From assembly GCF_010731815.2 (NCBI RefSeq), contig NZ_AP022593.1, forward strand, positions 310,001 through 374,000: a stretch of DNA of 64,000 nt, given 5' to 3'. Below are positions 8,097 through 17,332 of the stretch, piece after piece; the stretch's first letter is position 1; each line of letters begins with the position of its first letter. Both the position numbers and the translations under genes were made by a program. The notes beneath the pieces are model-generated. The model did not search any database. It worked only from the letters and a program-made list of their open reading frames with translations, and was not told the DNA's origin. Origin of the DNA: Mycolicibacterium arabiense. Lineage in GTDB: Bacteria; Actinomycetota; Actinomycetes; Mycobacteriales; Mycobacteriaceae.

Positions 8097-9278
8097 ATGG
8101 GCACCTACCGGAACCTGCTGCGGGTGCCGGGTGTCCTGAACGTGACGGCCGCGCAGTTGTTCGCACGTCTTCCGCTGGGCATCCTGTCGCTGGCGATCCT
8201 GTTGCACGTTCAGGGTCTGACGGGGTCCTACGCGCTGGCCGGTGCCGTGGTGGCGAGTGTCGGCGTGGGGGAGGCCATCGCCATGCCGGTCACGGCGCGT
8301 CTTGCCGGGCGTCTCGGCGTGGCGCGTACCTTGGCGACTGCCAGCGTCGTGAATGCTACGGGCACACTCGCTTTGGCGTTCGTCGGGTCATCCGCCGGAC
8401 TGCTGGTGGGGCTGGGATTGCTCACGGGTGCCTCGATGCCACCGCTGATGCCGGTCGTGCGAGCCCTGTACCCGAGGATGGTTCCCGGTGACGAGGTGCG
8501 GACGCTGTTCGCCCTCGACACCACGGCGCAGGAACTGATCTGGGTCGTCGGCCCCGTCGCGGCCACGGTCCTCGCCTCGGCCATCGCCACTACGTTCCCG
8601 TTGCTGCTCTGCGCCGCGGTAGTGCTGCTGGGCACGGCGTGGTTCCTCCTCGGCTCCCGTCGGCTTCATCCCGCCAGGGCGGTGAACGACACCAGGTTCG
8701 GCCGAATCCTGTTTCACCGGGCAGTCCTGCTGGCCGGCGTCGCCAGCCTCGCCCTGGTCGCGTCGTTCACCGCACTGGAGGTCGGCATCATCGCCGCGCT
8801 GGGCAGCAATGGCCTCGTCGCGGGCGCGGCGATCGCCTCGGCCAGCGTCGGTTCGCTGATCGGGGGACTTCTGCTCGGACACCGTCAGCTCGGACTCAGC
8901 GGCGTCGTCGCAGCGCTGGCAGCGGTTGGCCTGGGTGTCGCTCTCTACGGGGTCCTCGACAACCTCGTGCTGCAGTTCGTCGCACTGCTCGTGTCCGGCG
9001 TGGGTTTCGCGCCCGCCATGTCGGTCCTGCACCTGATGGTGTCCCGAGAGATCGGTCAAAACGTGGCCACGGAGGCGTTCGGCTGGTTGAGCAGCGCCGC
9101 AATCGTGGGCGGCTCCATCGGCACCGCCCTGGCCGGCGTCGCGACCGACGCCCATGGTGCACGCGGTGCCGTGATGGTGTCGGTCGGGTTGGCGGCGGTC
9201 GCCGCGATCAGCCCGCTGTTGGCGCGGGCATTTGGTCCGCTGCCCGGGCTGGCGAGGGTGCCGGAGACGACCGCTTGA
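8097..9278 (+). CDS. MFS transporter
   Basis: The protein has 393 residues from ATG 8097, preceded by AGAGGA; an ATG at 8010 is in frame but would place the operator inside the gene. The hydrophobic profile suggests twelve membrane helices. The loop after helix 2 (ARLAGRLGVARTLA) resembles the MFS motif-A position. The protein belongs to the MFS_1 class of small-molecule antiporters. Pairing with a divergent TetR suggests export of the ligand sensed by that repressor. The substrate is unknown. Confidence 0.85.
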   Translation: MGTYRNLLRVPGVLNVTAAQLFARLPLGILSLAILLHVQGLTGSYALAGAVVASVGVGEAIAMPVTARLAGRLGVARTLATASVVNATGTLALAFVGSSAGLLVGLGLLTGASMPPLMPVVRALYPRMVPGDEVRTLFALDTTAQELIWVVGPVAATVLASAIATTFPLLLCAAVVLLGTAWFLLGSRRLHPARAVNDTRFGRILFHRAVLLAGVASLALVASFTALEVGIIAALGSNGLVAGAAIASASVGSLIGGLLLGHRQLGLSGVVAALAAVGLGVALYGVLDNLVLQFVALLVSGVGFAPAMSVLHLMVSREIGQNVATEAFGWLSSAAIVGGSIGTALAGVATDAHGARGAVMVSVGLAAVAAISPLLARAFGPLPGLARVPETTA

Positions 9279-9306
9279 CGCCTTTGAGTAATGCCGAGGT
9301 CTGCGC

Positions 9307-10215
9307 TCAGCCGGTTCTGCGGTGATCGAGTAGTGCTGTGCCGCACCAATTCTGCTGATTGAGTTGGTCGAGCATCGCCATCTCGGCGGAACCCGCATTG
9401 CGCCGCATGCCGAGGAGAACGGGCTCGGTCAGGGAAGGCAGCAGCGGGCAGGTCAGTTCTTCGAAGCCTTCGGGTACGGCCGAGGCCGGAACCACGGTGA
9501 CGCCCAGGCCCTGCGCCACCAGCCGCACCGCGGTGGAGATCTGCGATGCTCGGGCCACCGTGGGTGGACTGACGCCCGCATCGGCGAGCAGGCGGGCAAG
9601 GTACTCGTCGAGCAGGCTCGTGCGCCGGAACCGGACCCACCCCTCAGACGCCAGGTCCTCCAGGCGCAGGGCGACGCCGTCCGACAGGAGCCGGTGCCCT
9701 CTCGGCAGGACGGCGACGTAGGCTTCCTCGCCCAGACGGTGGGTGTCGAAGGCGCATCCAGTGGGGATGCTGTGCACGAGGACCATGTCCAAGGTTCCCT
9801 GACGAGCCAGTCGTTCCATGTCCGCGGGATCGGGCTCCTCGTAGAGAGTCACCTGCAGCTTCGGGTGGCGAATCCGCAGCTGCCCCAGCGCCTGGGGCAG
9901 CTGGCGTGCTCCCAGGCCCATGTGAACGGCGATGATGAGTTCGCCCGTCAGTTCCCCGTCTGCGGCGCGGGCGGCCGTGACGGCACGCCGGGACGCGGCC
10001 GTCGCTATCTCCGCCTCGGCGAGGAAGGCTCGCCCAGCCACCGTCACCGTGACTCCGCTGGGGGTGCGGGAGAACAGCTGCACCCCGAGGTGCTTCTCCA
10101 AGGCGCCGATCTGCTGTGAGAGCGAGGGCTGAGTGACACGCAGACGGTCCGCCGCCGCTGTCATGGAACCCTCCTCTGCGACCGCAAGGGCGTACTCGTA
10201 TTGACGCAGGTTCAT
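9307..10215 (-). CDS. LysR-family transcriptional regulator
   Basis: The protein has 302 residues from ATG 10215; upstream in-frame starts would add a non-conserved extension. The N-terminus MNLRQYEYALAVAEEGSMT and RVTQPSLSQQIGALEKHLG is the LysR winged helix-turn-helix. The remainder is a periplasmic-binding-protein-like effector domain. It is divergent from the interrupted LLM oxidoreductase and the SDR, and a LysR-type box overlaps its own promoter region, so it probably activates those genes in response to their substrate. Confidence 0.9.
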   Translation of the reverse strand: MNLRQYEYALAVAEEGSMTAAADRLRVTQPSLSQQIGALEKHLGVQLFSRTPSGVTVTVAGRAFLAEAEIATAASRRAVTAARAADGELTGELIIAVHMGLGARQLPQALGQLRIRHPKLQVTLYEEPDPADMERLARQGTLDMVLVHSIPTGCAFDTHRLGEEAYVAVLPRGHRLLSDGVALRLEDLASEGWVRFRRTSLLDEYLARLLADAGVSPPTVARASQISTAVRLVAQGLGVTVVPASAVPEGFEELTCPLLPSLTEPVLLGMRRNAGSAEMAMLDQLNQQNWCGTALLDHRRTG

Positions 10216-10233
10216 TCGAAGCCACCTCGATCG

Positions 10234-10252
10234 GCATAGGGCATGTCTATGC
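10234..10252. promoter_or_regulatory. LysR box (ATAG-N7-CTAT)
   Basis: GCATAGGGCATGTCTATGC is a perfect 6-7-6 inverted repeat whose core ATAG-N7-CTAT fits the LysR T-N11-A rule. It lies about 20 bp upstream of the LysR start, in the divergent region facing the LLM oxidoreductase gene. Confidence 0.6.
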
Positions 10253-10398
10253 AGAGTATGCAATACCACTATTTGCGTCTATGTCAGCGTCGTCCTACCG
10301 TCGAATCCATGGAGCGCAGCACGGGCTGCCGGCAGGGGCCTGCACGATCTGGCTCGCTCCAAAACCCAATGGCAACAACGGAAACGATGGGACAGCGC

Positions 10399-11214
10399 AT
10401 GAGTCGACCACTACGCATTGGAGTTCAACTGTGGCCTGGCGGGGCACCGGACTACCAGAGCTGGCGCAGTGCAGTGCTACACGCCGAAGACATCGGCGCC
10501 GACATGATCCTCGGCTACGACCACTTCCACAGACCAACCTTCGGCGAAATCGTCGACGGCATGCCCGTGCTGGACGAAGTCCAACCCGACGTCAACAACT
10601 TCGAGGGTTGGACGGCGCTGGCCACGTGGGGTGAGATCACCCACCGCGCCGAGATCGGGCTCCAGGTCAGTGGTATCGGGTACCGCAATCCCGACCTGCT
10701 CGCCGACATGGCCCGCACCGTCGATCACATCAGCGGGGGCCGGCTGATTCTCGGCCTAGGTGCCGGTTGGTACGAAAAGGACTACACCGTCTACGGATAC
10801 GACTTCGGTACCTGAAAGACGCGTTTCGATCTGCTCGACGCAGGTCTGGACCGCATCGCGGCGCGCCTCGCGGTCCTCAAGCCCGCTCCGGTGCGCAAGA
10901 TCCCCATCCTGATCGGCGGATCGGGTGTCAAGCGGACGCTGCCCGCGGTGGCTCGACACGCCGACATCTGGCACACGTACATCGGTCTCGACAAGTTCCA
11001 CGATGCCAGTGCGCGCCTAGACGACCTGGCCGCCGCCGCAGGGCGCACCGGCACTGACATCGAGCGGTCCGTGGGTTGGGAAGACGCCAATAGCGCGAAC
11101 GCCTTTCACGACGCCGGAGCGACGACGTTCACCACCGAGATTCACCCGACGCACGAGGGCTACGACTTCTCGGTCCTCAACGAGATGCTCGCCTGGCGCG
11201 ACGCACAGCAGTGA
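10399..11214 (+). pseudogene. LLM-class F420-dependent oxidoreductase interrupted by in-frame TGA
   Basis: The reading frame from ATG 10399 (or 10387) is a luciferase-like monooxygenase-class oxidoreductase. Conserved pieces include [11 protein letters not shown] at the start, [23 protein letters not shown] and, after the break, PILIGGSG. A single TGA at 10813-10815 (codon 139) splits it. The same frame resumes at once and stays conserved to the normal stop at 11214, giving 271 sense positions in all. Either this is a recent nonsense mutation, an assembly error, or the two parts are read through. It precedes the SDR gene by 22 bp and is divergent from LysR. Confidence 0.8.
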
Positions 11215-11236
11215 CCACACCGATTTAAGGAGAAAC

Positions 11237-11986
11237 ATGCGTCTCGAGAACAAAGTAGCCCTCGTGACCGGCGGGAGCGCGGGTCTCGGTCTGGCGATTG
11301 CTCAGAGATTCGGACGGGAAGGCGCCCACGTCTACATCACGGGGCGACGGGAAGCGGCGCTGGAAGCCGCAAGGGCTTCGATCGACGGTCATGTCACGGC
11401 TGTCGTCGCGGACGCGACGGTGTCGGATGATCTCGACGAGGTGGTCGAGAAAATCCTTCGGGAGAGCGGGCACCTCGACGTGATCGTCGCCAACGCCGGG
11501 AGCATCGAGCGGAAGAATCTCGGCGACGTCACCGAGGAACACATCGACCAGACATTCGACCTGAATGCCCGCGGCACGCTGTTCACGGTCCAAAAGGCGC
11601 TACCGCTCCTGAGAACGGGTGGCTCGATCATTCTGATGGGCTCGATCACGGCGTTCAAGGGGGATCCCGGGGCGGGGACGTACAGCGCGGCGAAGGCCGC
11701 CGTGCGTTCCTTCGCGCGCACGTGGGCAGCGGAGTTCGGCGACCGGGGCCTCCGGGTCAACGTGCTCAGCCCGGGGCCGATCGACACGCTCATCATCGAC
11801 GGACAGGCCGAGTACTTCGGGCAAGACCCAGCCGCTCTCCGAACCCAGATGAGTGCTCTCGTACCGATGGGCCGCCTCGGGCGTCCCGAAGAAATAGCCA
11901 GCGGTGCCCTGTTCCTCGCCTCGGACGAAAGCAGTTTCATGACAGGCGCAGAACTCTGCATCGATGGCGGGATGGCTCAGGTGTAG
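11237..11986 (+). CDS. Short-chain dehydrogenase/reductase (SDR)
   Basis: The protein has 249 residues with a strong ribosome site (AAGGAG) before ATG 11237. TGGSAGLG near residue 11 is the NAD(P) glycine motif and NAG occurs near 86. The catalytic Ser (GSITAF, about 136), Tyr 149 and Lys 153 (YSAAK) are all present. The C-terminus MTGAELCIDGGMAQV is typical of classical FabG-like SDRs. It is likely co-transcribed with the LLM-type oxidoreductase upstream and controlled by the LysR protein. Substrate unknown. Confidence 0.88.
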   Translation: MRLENKVALVTGGSAGLGLAIAQRFGREGAHVYITGRREAALEAARASIDGHVTAVVADATVSDDLDEVVEKILRESGHLDVIVANAGSIERKNLGDVTEEHIDQTFDLNARGTLFTVQKALPLLRTGGSIILMGSITAFKGDPGAGTYSAAKAAVRSFARTWAAEFGDRGLRVNVLSPGPIDTLIIDGQAEYFGQDPAALRTQMSALVPMGRLGRPEEIASGALFLASDESSFMTGAELCIDGGMAQV

Positions 11987-12066
11987 CACTTGCGTCTAGC
12001 GCCACGGGGTGTTGGACGGTAACCGGGAATGACTCGTTCGCAGCGCGGCGACCGCCGCCCACGCGA

Positions 12067-12318
12067 TCAGGACTTGACGATGAACCCGGCGTCGATCGTC
12101 AGAGTTGATGCGGTGATGTAGCGGTCGGATTCGCCGACGAGGTAGAGGATGGACCTGCTGACATCGATGGGTTCCATCCAGGGCACGGGCAAGATATGAG
12201 TGCGGGTGAACGCGTCTTGCGCGGATTCCCTGGTGGGCGTCGGGTTCTCGGGGTGGAAAAGGCCCAAGACGTAGGGGTTTTGGATCATGTTCGTTTCCAC
12301 ACACGTTGGGTTGGTGGC
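12067..12318 (-). pseudogene. C-terminal remnant of a mycofactocin-type SDR
   Basis: The translated fragment begins at an NPTCVETNMIQNPY segment and ends DAGFIVKS. It matches the last third of SDRs of the mycofactocin-associated type: the NPT-V-T-MI loop, a WMEPIDVSRSILYL helix and the RYITASTLTIDAG closing strand. Homology can be followed back only to about 12318; the Rossmann nucleotide site and the Ser-Tyr-Lys centre are absent. A 77-codon frame from GTG 12300 could be called a gene, but it would lack every catalytic element. I treat it as a deletion remnant. Confidence 0.7.
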
Positions 12319-12594
12319 GCGCTGGCTCGATGACGGGGTCGTCCCACGCGGGGCAGTCGGCCAGGCTCCGGGTGAGCAGAAAGTGCGCGGCTATGACTGG
12401 CCGAGGCGATGGAGAACGGGCCGCACGCGCTCGGTAAACCAGGGTGCACAACTCGGTCACCGAACAGAGAGGGACCTGGGATACGCGGCTGCGCGAACTG
12501 GCGGTTGCCGGAAGCGACTGAGCGCTGCGGAACGCGCCTGACGCCACAACCATTGCCGAGCGCGCAGGCACGCCGAAGAATTCGAGCGGTGACC

Positions 12595-13167
12595 CTAACG
12601 GGCAGGGCTGACGCCGCGTTCGAAGGTCCGGATGATGAGAGGGGCGACGGTGTGCCGCGGCAGGGCCCCAGCTATGGCTTGTTCGCAGCCTCGCAGGATC
12701 AATGCGTAGAGCGCGTGCCAGATCCAGGTCGGGTCGAGATCTGGGTCGAATACGCCTTCGTGTTGTCCGCGTGCGATCAGATCGATCACCACCTGCTCGT
12801 TCGGGGACTGGGCCGGCGGGATGTCGCGGAGCACCGCTGGGTCGCCGAAGATGAAGACCAGCCGTTCACTGATGGAGACGCCGGCGGTGATGAATCGCCG
12901 CATCGCGTCGAGGGCGGGCCCGTCCTCGGTGGCGGCCTCGTCCACCGCTTCGATGAGCACGCGGATCGAGTCGAGGGTTGCCTCGTGGATCAGCGTCTCG
13001 CGGTCAGCGAAGTAGCGGTGCAGCGTGGTGCGGCCGACTCCGGCCACGGTCGCGATCTCGGGCATGGTGGCCGTTCGGTTCGCAGCCAGCGCGGAAGCGG
13101 TCGCAGCCAAGATCGCCGCTCGAGTTCGGGCTTGCACACCCGAAAGTTGCTTTGTCGAGGCAATCAC
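12595..13167 (-). CDS. TetR-family regulator
   Basis: The protein has 190 residues. The helix-turn-helix occupies about residues 15-60 (TRAAILAATASALA, then IATVAGVGRTTLHRYFADRETLI). The C-terminal domain has aromatic-rich helices typical of a small-molecule pocket. It is divergent from the CPFC-type flavoprotein gene at 13348, with four GAAC/GTTC half sites in the shared upstream region. It may therefore repress that gene and itself. Confidence 0.9.
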   Translation of the reverse strand: MIASTKQLSGVQARTRAAILAATASALAANRTATMPEIATVAGVGRTTLHRYFADRETLIHEATLDSIRVLIEAVDEAATEDGPALDAMRRFITAGVSISERLVFIFGDPAVLRDIPPAQSPNEQVVIDLIARGQHEGVFDPDLDPTWIWHALYALILRGCEQAIAGALPRHTVAPLIIRTFERGVSPAR

Positions 13168-13194
13168 GATGCGATCCTAACTCGACCCGGAATA

Positions 13195-13230
13195 GAACAT
13201 TGACGTTCCGATATTGAACAACTAAGTTCA
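13195..13230. promoter_or_regulatory. Phased GAAC/GTTC half-site array
   Basis: Alternating GAAC (13195, 13216) and GTTC (13204, 13226) elements occur at spacings of 9-12 bp. The right pair forms the inverted repeat TGAAC-N6-GTTCA at 13215-13230. The array lies between the divergent TetR and flavoprotein genes, as expected for a cooperative operator. This is a visual inference. Confidence 0.4.
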
Positions 13231-13347
13231 TCTGAGGCGGCGGCGATCCCGGAGCTGCCGAAGACCGGACTTTGGTGCTCCGACACGATCCGAGCATCGT
13301 GCCTTCCCAAGGGAAGAGCGAAAGCGTTGTCTCTAGGAGGAATTGGC

Positions 13348-14316
13348 ATGAACATCACATGGGACTGCGTCATCGTCGGTGGCGGGGCCGCGGGCTTGAG
13401 CGCGGGTCTGGTCCTGGGCCGGGCGCGGCGGCGCACGCTGCTCGTCGACGCGGGTCAGCAGAGCAACCGGGCCGCCCACGGCATCGGCGGGCTGCTAGGC
13501 CACGACGGCAGAGCGCCGGGCGAACTGTACAAGGCCGGGCGCCAAGAGATCTCCGCTTACCCGTCCGTCGAACTGCGGACCGGCGAGGTGGTGGCCGGCC
13601 AGCGTACCGGCGACGTGTTCGAACTGGAACTGTCTGACGGTCGGTACGAACGCGCGCGCACGGTGCTGCTGGCCACCGGAGTCGAGTACCGACCGCCCGC
13701 GCTGCCGGGTCTCGCGGAATTGTGGGGCCGGTCGGTGTTCCACTGCCCGTTCTGCCACGGCTGGGAGGTTCGCGACCAACCGTTGGCGGTGTTGGTGAAC
13801 GGTATGCGGGCGGTGCAGCCGTCGCTACTGCTGACAGCCTGGAGCGACGACGTGGTGCTGCTGACGGGAGGGCCCGCGGATCTCGATGACGACACCCGAT
13901 CCCGACTGGCGGCAGCACACATCCCCATCGACGAGCGGCCCATTGCCGAACTCGTCTCGACCGACGGCAAACTGCAAGCCATCGTCTTCACCGACGGCAC
14001 TCGACTGGCGCGCAGCGGCCTGCTCGTCGCGACGACACTGCATCAGCGCTCACGGTTGGTCGAACAGCTCGGAGTGGGATTCGGTGAGCCGGGGCCCGCC
14101 GCAGCAAGTCCCATCGCCGTCGATGTCCTATGCCGGACCACAGTCCCCGGAGTCTTCGCGGCCGGCGACGACACGAGTGCGCAGATGACGCAGGTGGCCT
14201 CGGCGGTCGCGTTGGGTTCGCTCGCGGCCACGTCGATTGTGCAGAGTCTGTTGGCCGAGGATGTCGGCTTGCCTGTACCGGCATGGCCGGGACCACCACC
14301 GGCGACGGTCGGCTGA
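13348..14316 (+). CDS. Thioredoxin-reductase-like FAD-dependent disulfide oxidoreductase (CPFC type)
   Basis: The protein has 322 residues from ATG 13348, preceded by a full AGGAGG. GGGAAG at residues 11-16 is the FAD dinucleotide motif, and a C-terminal VFAAGDDTSAQMTQVASAVALGS closes the FAD site. The redox motif is CPFCHGWE (Cys 133, Cys 136, His 137), not the CATC of bacterial thioredoxin reductase. CxxC followed by His is the arrangement I know from GliT/HlmI-like dithiol oxidases and related actinobacterial reductases. The protein probably oxidises or reduces a small thiol or disulfide. No thioredoxin gene is adjacent; a divergent TetR is. Confidence 0.82.
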   Translation: MNITWDCVIVGGGAAGLSAGLVLGRARRRTLLVDAGQQSNRAAHGIGGLLGHDGRAPGELYKAGRQEISAYPSVELRTGEVVAGQRTGDVFELELSDGRYERARTVLLATGVEYRPPALPGLAELWGRSVFHCPFCHGWEVRDQPLAVLVNGMRAVQPSLLLTAWSDDVVLLTGGPADLDDDTRSRLAAAHIPIDERPIAELVSTDGKLQAIVFTDGTRLARSGLLVATTLHQRSRLVEQLGVGFGEPGPAAASPIAVDVLCRTTVPGVFAAGDDTSAQMTQVASAVALGSLAATSIVQSLLAEDVGLPVPAWPGPPPATVG

Positions 14317-14442
14317 CTGCATCTCGACGTGGGCCGTGACGCGTCAATCCGCGCCCTGATCGACGACGTGATCGGAGGCGGTGGCGAAACGGATCGTGGC
14401 GTGGGCCCAGTAGCCCCGACGCATGTGGTTCGGCAATCAACT

Positions 14443-14462
14443 ATTGAGATTGAGGTCTCAAT
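14443..14462. promoter_or_regulatory. TetR operator candidate before the molybdoenzyme operon
   Basis: ATTGAGATTGAGGTCTCAAT contains the perfect 6-2-6 palindrome ATTGAG-GT-CTCAAT (14449-14462), preceded by a direct copy of ATTGAG at 14443. It lies about 50 bp upstream of the TetR start at 14511, fitting autoregulation of the three-gene operon. Confidence 0.6.
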
Positions 14463-14510
14463 TGTGTAGGTTCAGGAACCTCGACCTGAGCCCGTGGAAA
14501 GGCAGCGCTG

Positions 14511-15128
14511 ATGACGACCACGTCGGCCGACGGCCGTACTCAGCGCCGGCACCGCAACGCCGAACGCCTTTACGACGCGGCGTGTGAATTGCTCGCCACC
14601 ACATCCTTCGACGAGCTTGCCGTCGAAGACATCTGTGCTCACGCGGGGGTCGCCCGCGCCACGTTCTTTCGCATCTTCGACAACAAAGCCGGGCTGCTTC
14701 GCGAGTTCAACCGTCGCCTGGCGCTGGACGCCGCGGACGGCGTCGCCGCCGCCGGTACCGCCGACATCGCCGAGACCTTGGAAGTCATCCGCCAGTCGAT
14801 TTACCGAGCTTGGCTGGGAGCTGGGCCGGGCCTGATACGGATGGCCGCCGAGCATGCCCATAGCGCCCCGTCTTCGGACCCGCACGCCGCGCACCCCGAG
14901 CTGTTCACGTTGGTGTTAGAAGCCGTCACGGCAGCGATCGCGACGGGCGAGTTATCCGACGCGGTACCGGTGGATTTGGCTGCATCCCTGGCCCTGGTCC
15001 AGATGATCGCACCGATGACCTACGTGCTCTCCGGAAGCGACGTCGACATCGAGGCATTGTCCAAACTCCTGCTCCACCAGTGGTTGCGCGGCATGGCGCC
15101 GACCGGAATCGAGGACCGACGGTCATGA
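14511..15128 (+). CDS. TetR-family regulator (Rv0196-like)
   Basis: The protein has 205 residues. The helix-turn-helix is at about residues 15-60 (AERLYDAACELLATTSFDELAVED, then AGVARATFFRIFDNKAGLL). Its TGA overlaps the ATG of the molybdopterin oxidoreductase (ATGA, 15125-15128), so the two are translationally coupled. From memory, M. tuberculosis has the same gene order, a TetR gene (Rv0196) directly before a molybdopterin oxidoreductase (Rv0197); orthology here is inferred from that synteny. It probably represses its own operon through the palindrome at 14449-14462. Confidence 0.88.
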   Translation: MTTTSADGRTQRRHRNAERLYDAACELLATTSFDELAVEDICAHAGVARATFFRIFDNKAGLLREFNRRLALDAADGVAAAGTADIAETLEVIRQSIYRAWLGAGPGLIRMAAEHAHSAPSSDPHAAHPELFTLVLEAVTAAIATGELSDAVPVDLAASLALVQMIAPMTYVLSGSDVDIEALSKLLLHQWLRGMAPTGIEDRRS

Positions 15129-17332
15129 CCACGTCTCGAGCGCGGCCTGTCCCCGCGAGAACTGCTGGCCCAGAGGGCACCACGGTCGCGAAGAAAACGT
15201 TCTGCTGCATCTGCGAAGCGTCCTGTGGACTGATCGCGACAGTTCAGGACGACCGGGTGATCTCGCTGGCACCCGATCCCGCCCACCCGTCCTCCCGGGG
15301 TTTCGCCTGCTCGAAGGGCGTGCAATTCCACGAGGTCGTCGCCGATCCCGACCGCGTCGTGCACCCCATGCAACGAATGCCCGACGGCTTGTTCGCACCA
15401 CGGACGTGGGACCAGGCACTAGACGACATCGGGGCCCGCCTACGGGCAATCCGCAAAGCGCACGGCGCGCAGTCCATCGGCGTGGCCTACGGCAACCCGG
15501 TGGCGTGGAACTACGCGGGCAGCACGGCCATCGCCGGACTCGCCGAAGTCCTTGGCACGAAACATCGTTTCTCATCAGCCTCGGTGGACGTCAACAACTA
15601 CTTCGTCGCTGCCGACATGCTCTACGGCAGCACCATGGTCAACCCGCTGCCTGACTACGCCCACACCGACTTCGCGTTACTGGTCGGCACCAACCCGGTG
15701 GTCTCGAAGGGCAGTCTGGTCACGACAGGACGCATCCGCGACACCCTGGTCGGCATCACTGCCCGCGGGGGGCGGGTGATCGTCCTGGACCCGCGCCGCA
15801 CCGAAACGGCTCGGCTGTTCGAGCACGTGCCCATCCGCCCGAATGCCGATCCCTGGTTGTTGGGCGCCATGCTGCGAGTGCTGTTCGACGAGGAACTCAT
15901 CGATGCCGAGGCGATCGCCAGGCAGACGGTAGGCGTCAATGCGTTGCGCGCGTTGGCCGGATCCTTCGACCTCGACCGCGCCGCGCGTGAAACCGGCGTC
16001 CCGGTCGAAACCATCACGTCACTGGCTCGCGATCTGGCTGCAGCCAGGAGTGCCAGCGTGCACGGCAGGTGCGGTGCCTCACTGGGGCAGTACTCGACGC
16101 TCACGAAGTTCCTCCTCGACGCGCTCTCCATCGTCACCGGTAATCTCGACCGGCGAGGCGGCATGGTGTTCGGGGACCCGATGGTCGACCTCGACGGCAT
16201 CGGAGCCAAGACCGGCGCGTTCGGCCGCAACCGATGGCGCACCCGCGTCCACGACATCGGAGAGGTCAACGGCACGGCGCCGCTGGCATGTGTGGCAGCA
16301 GAGATCACCACGCCCGGCGAGGGGCGGCTACGCGCCTTGATCGGGTTGTCGTCCAACATCGTGACCAGCTCACCAGGCGCTGCCCACACTGCCGCCGCAC
16401 TGGACGAACTCGACCTGATGGTGTGGCTGGACCCGTACGTCACCGAGACCAGTCGGCATGCGCACTGGATCCTTCCGCCGGCACTCTGGCTGGAACGCGA
16501 AGAGATGCCCATCTTCACCCAGGGCCAGTCCCTCATACCCAACGCGCAGTGGGTCGCGCCCGTGGTTCCACCGCGCGCAGATGCCCGCTCCGACGCCTGG
16601 ATCGTCGATCAGCTGGCACGCCGTCTGGGCATCCTGGCCTTGGCGGTGCCCGGCGGTCAGCTGTTGGCGAAGCTCGGGCTCCGCATCAAGCCGCACCACG
16701 TCATCGATCTCACGCTGAGAATCGGAAAGCACGGCGACCTGTTCGGTCTGCGACCCAGGGGATTGAGCCGCAAGAAACTGATGGCGACCCAGGGCGCGGT
16801 GAAACTGGCCGACGACTGCGCGGTAGGTGTGTTCGCCAAGAAGATCTTTCACGACGACCATCGAGTGCATCTGGATCAGCCGGACATGGCCGCCGAGACA
16901 CGACGACTGATCGCTTCGACCGACGATGCCCGATACCCGATGCGTCTTTTCAGTATTCGGACGCTGCGGTCACACAACACGTGGTTGCACAACGTACCCA
17001 GACTGATGACCGGCGGCGAGCGACGATGCCACGCCGTGATGTCCTGCTCCGATGCGGTCGCGGCGGGTGTGCACGACCGTGACCCGCTGACCATCACATC
17101 CCAGTGGGGCCAGATCACGGTTCCGGTGATCGTGAGCGATGAAGTCATGGAGGGAACGGTCGGTCTGACCCACGGATTCGGTCACGGTGGGGGATGGCGA
17201 CGCGCCGTCGCTGCCGGCGGTGCGAACTACAACGTGCTCACGCCCGACGACCCGAGTTACATCGATCAACCTTCGGGCAATGCGTTCCTCAACGGCATCC
17301 CCGTTCGCGTCGAACCAGGGAGCGCGCCGTGA
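15125..17332 (+). CDS. Molybdopterin oxidoreductase with N-terminal [4Fe-4S] domain (Rv0197-like)
   Basis: The protein has 735 residues. The N-terminus holds C27-x2-C30-x3-C34-x27-C62, the [4Fe-4S] pattern of the DMSO-reductase superfamily. The long central part (LVGTNPVVSKGSL, VIVLDPRRTETARLFEHVPI, GNLDRRGGMVFGDP) is the bis-MGD-binding core, and a molybdopterin dinucleotide-binding barrel occupies about the last 120 residues (ITVPVIVSDEVMEGTVGLTHG). There is no obvious twin-arginine signal, so it is probably cytoplasmic. It is coupled to TetR upstream and to an FprB-like reductase downstream by 4-bp overlaps, so NADPH is the likely electron partner. The substrate is unknown. Confidence 0.88.
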   Translation: MTTSRARPVPARTAGPEGTTVAKKTFCCICEASCGLIATVQDDRVISLAPDPAHPSSRGFACSKGVQFHEVVADPDRVVHPMQRMPDGLFAPRTWDQALDDIGARLRAIRKAHGAQSIGVAYGNPVAWNYAGSTAIAGLAEVLGTKHRFSSASVDVNNYFVAADMLYGSTMVNPLPDYAHTDFALLVGTNPVVSKGSLVTTGRIRDTLVGITARGGRVIVLDPRRTETARLFEHVPIRPNADPWLLGAMLRVLFDEELIDAEAIARQTVGVNALRALAGSFDLDRAARETGVPVETITSLARDLAAARSASVHGRCGASLGQYSTLTKFLLDALSIVTGNLDRRGGMVFGDPMVDLDGIGAKTGAFGRNRWRTRVHDIGEVNGTAPLACVAAEITTPGEGRLRALIGLSSNIVTSSPGAAHTAAALDELDLMVWLDPYVTETSRHAHWILPPALWLEREEMPIFTQGQSLIPNAQWVAPVVPPRADARSDAWIVDQLARRLGILALAVPGGQLLAKLGLRIKPHHVIDLTLRIGKHGDLFGLRPRGLSRKKLMATQGAVKLADDCAVGVFAKKIFHDDHRVHLDQPDMAAETRRLIASTDDARYPMRLFSIRTLRSHNTWLHNVPRLMTGGERRCHAVMSCSDAVAAGVHDRDPLTITSQWGQITVPVIVSDEVMEGTVGLTHGFGHGGGWRRAVAAGGANYNVLTPDDPSYIDQPSGNAFLNGIPVRVEPGSAP

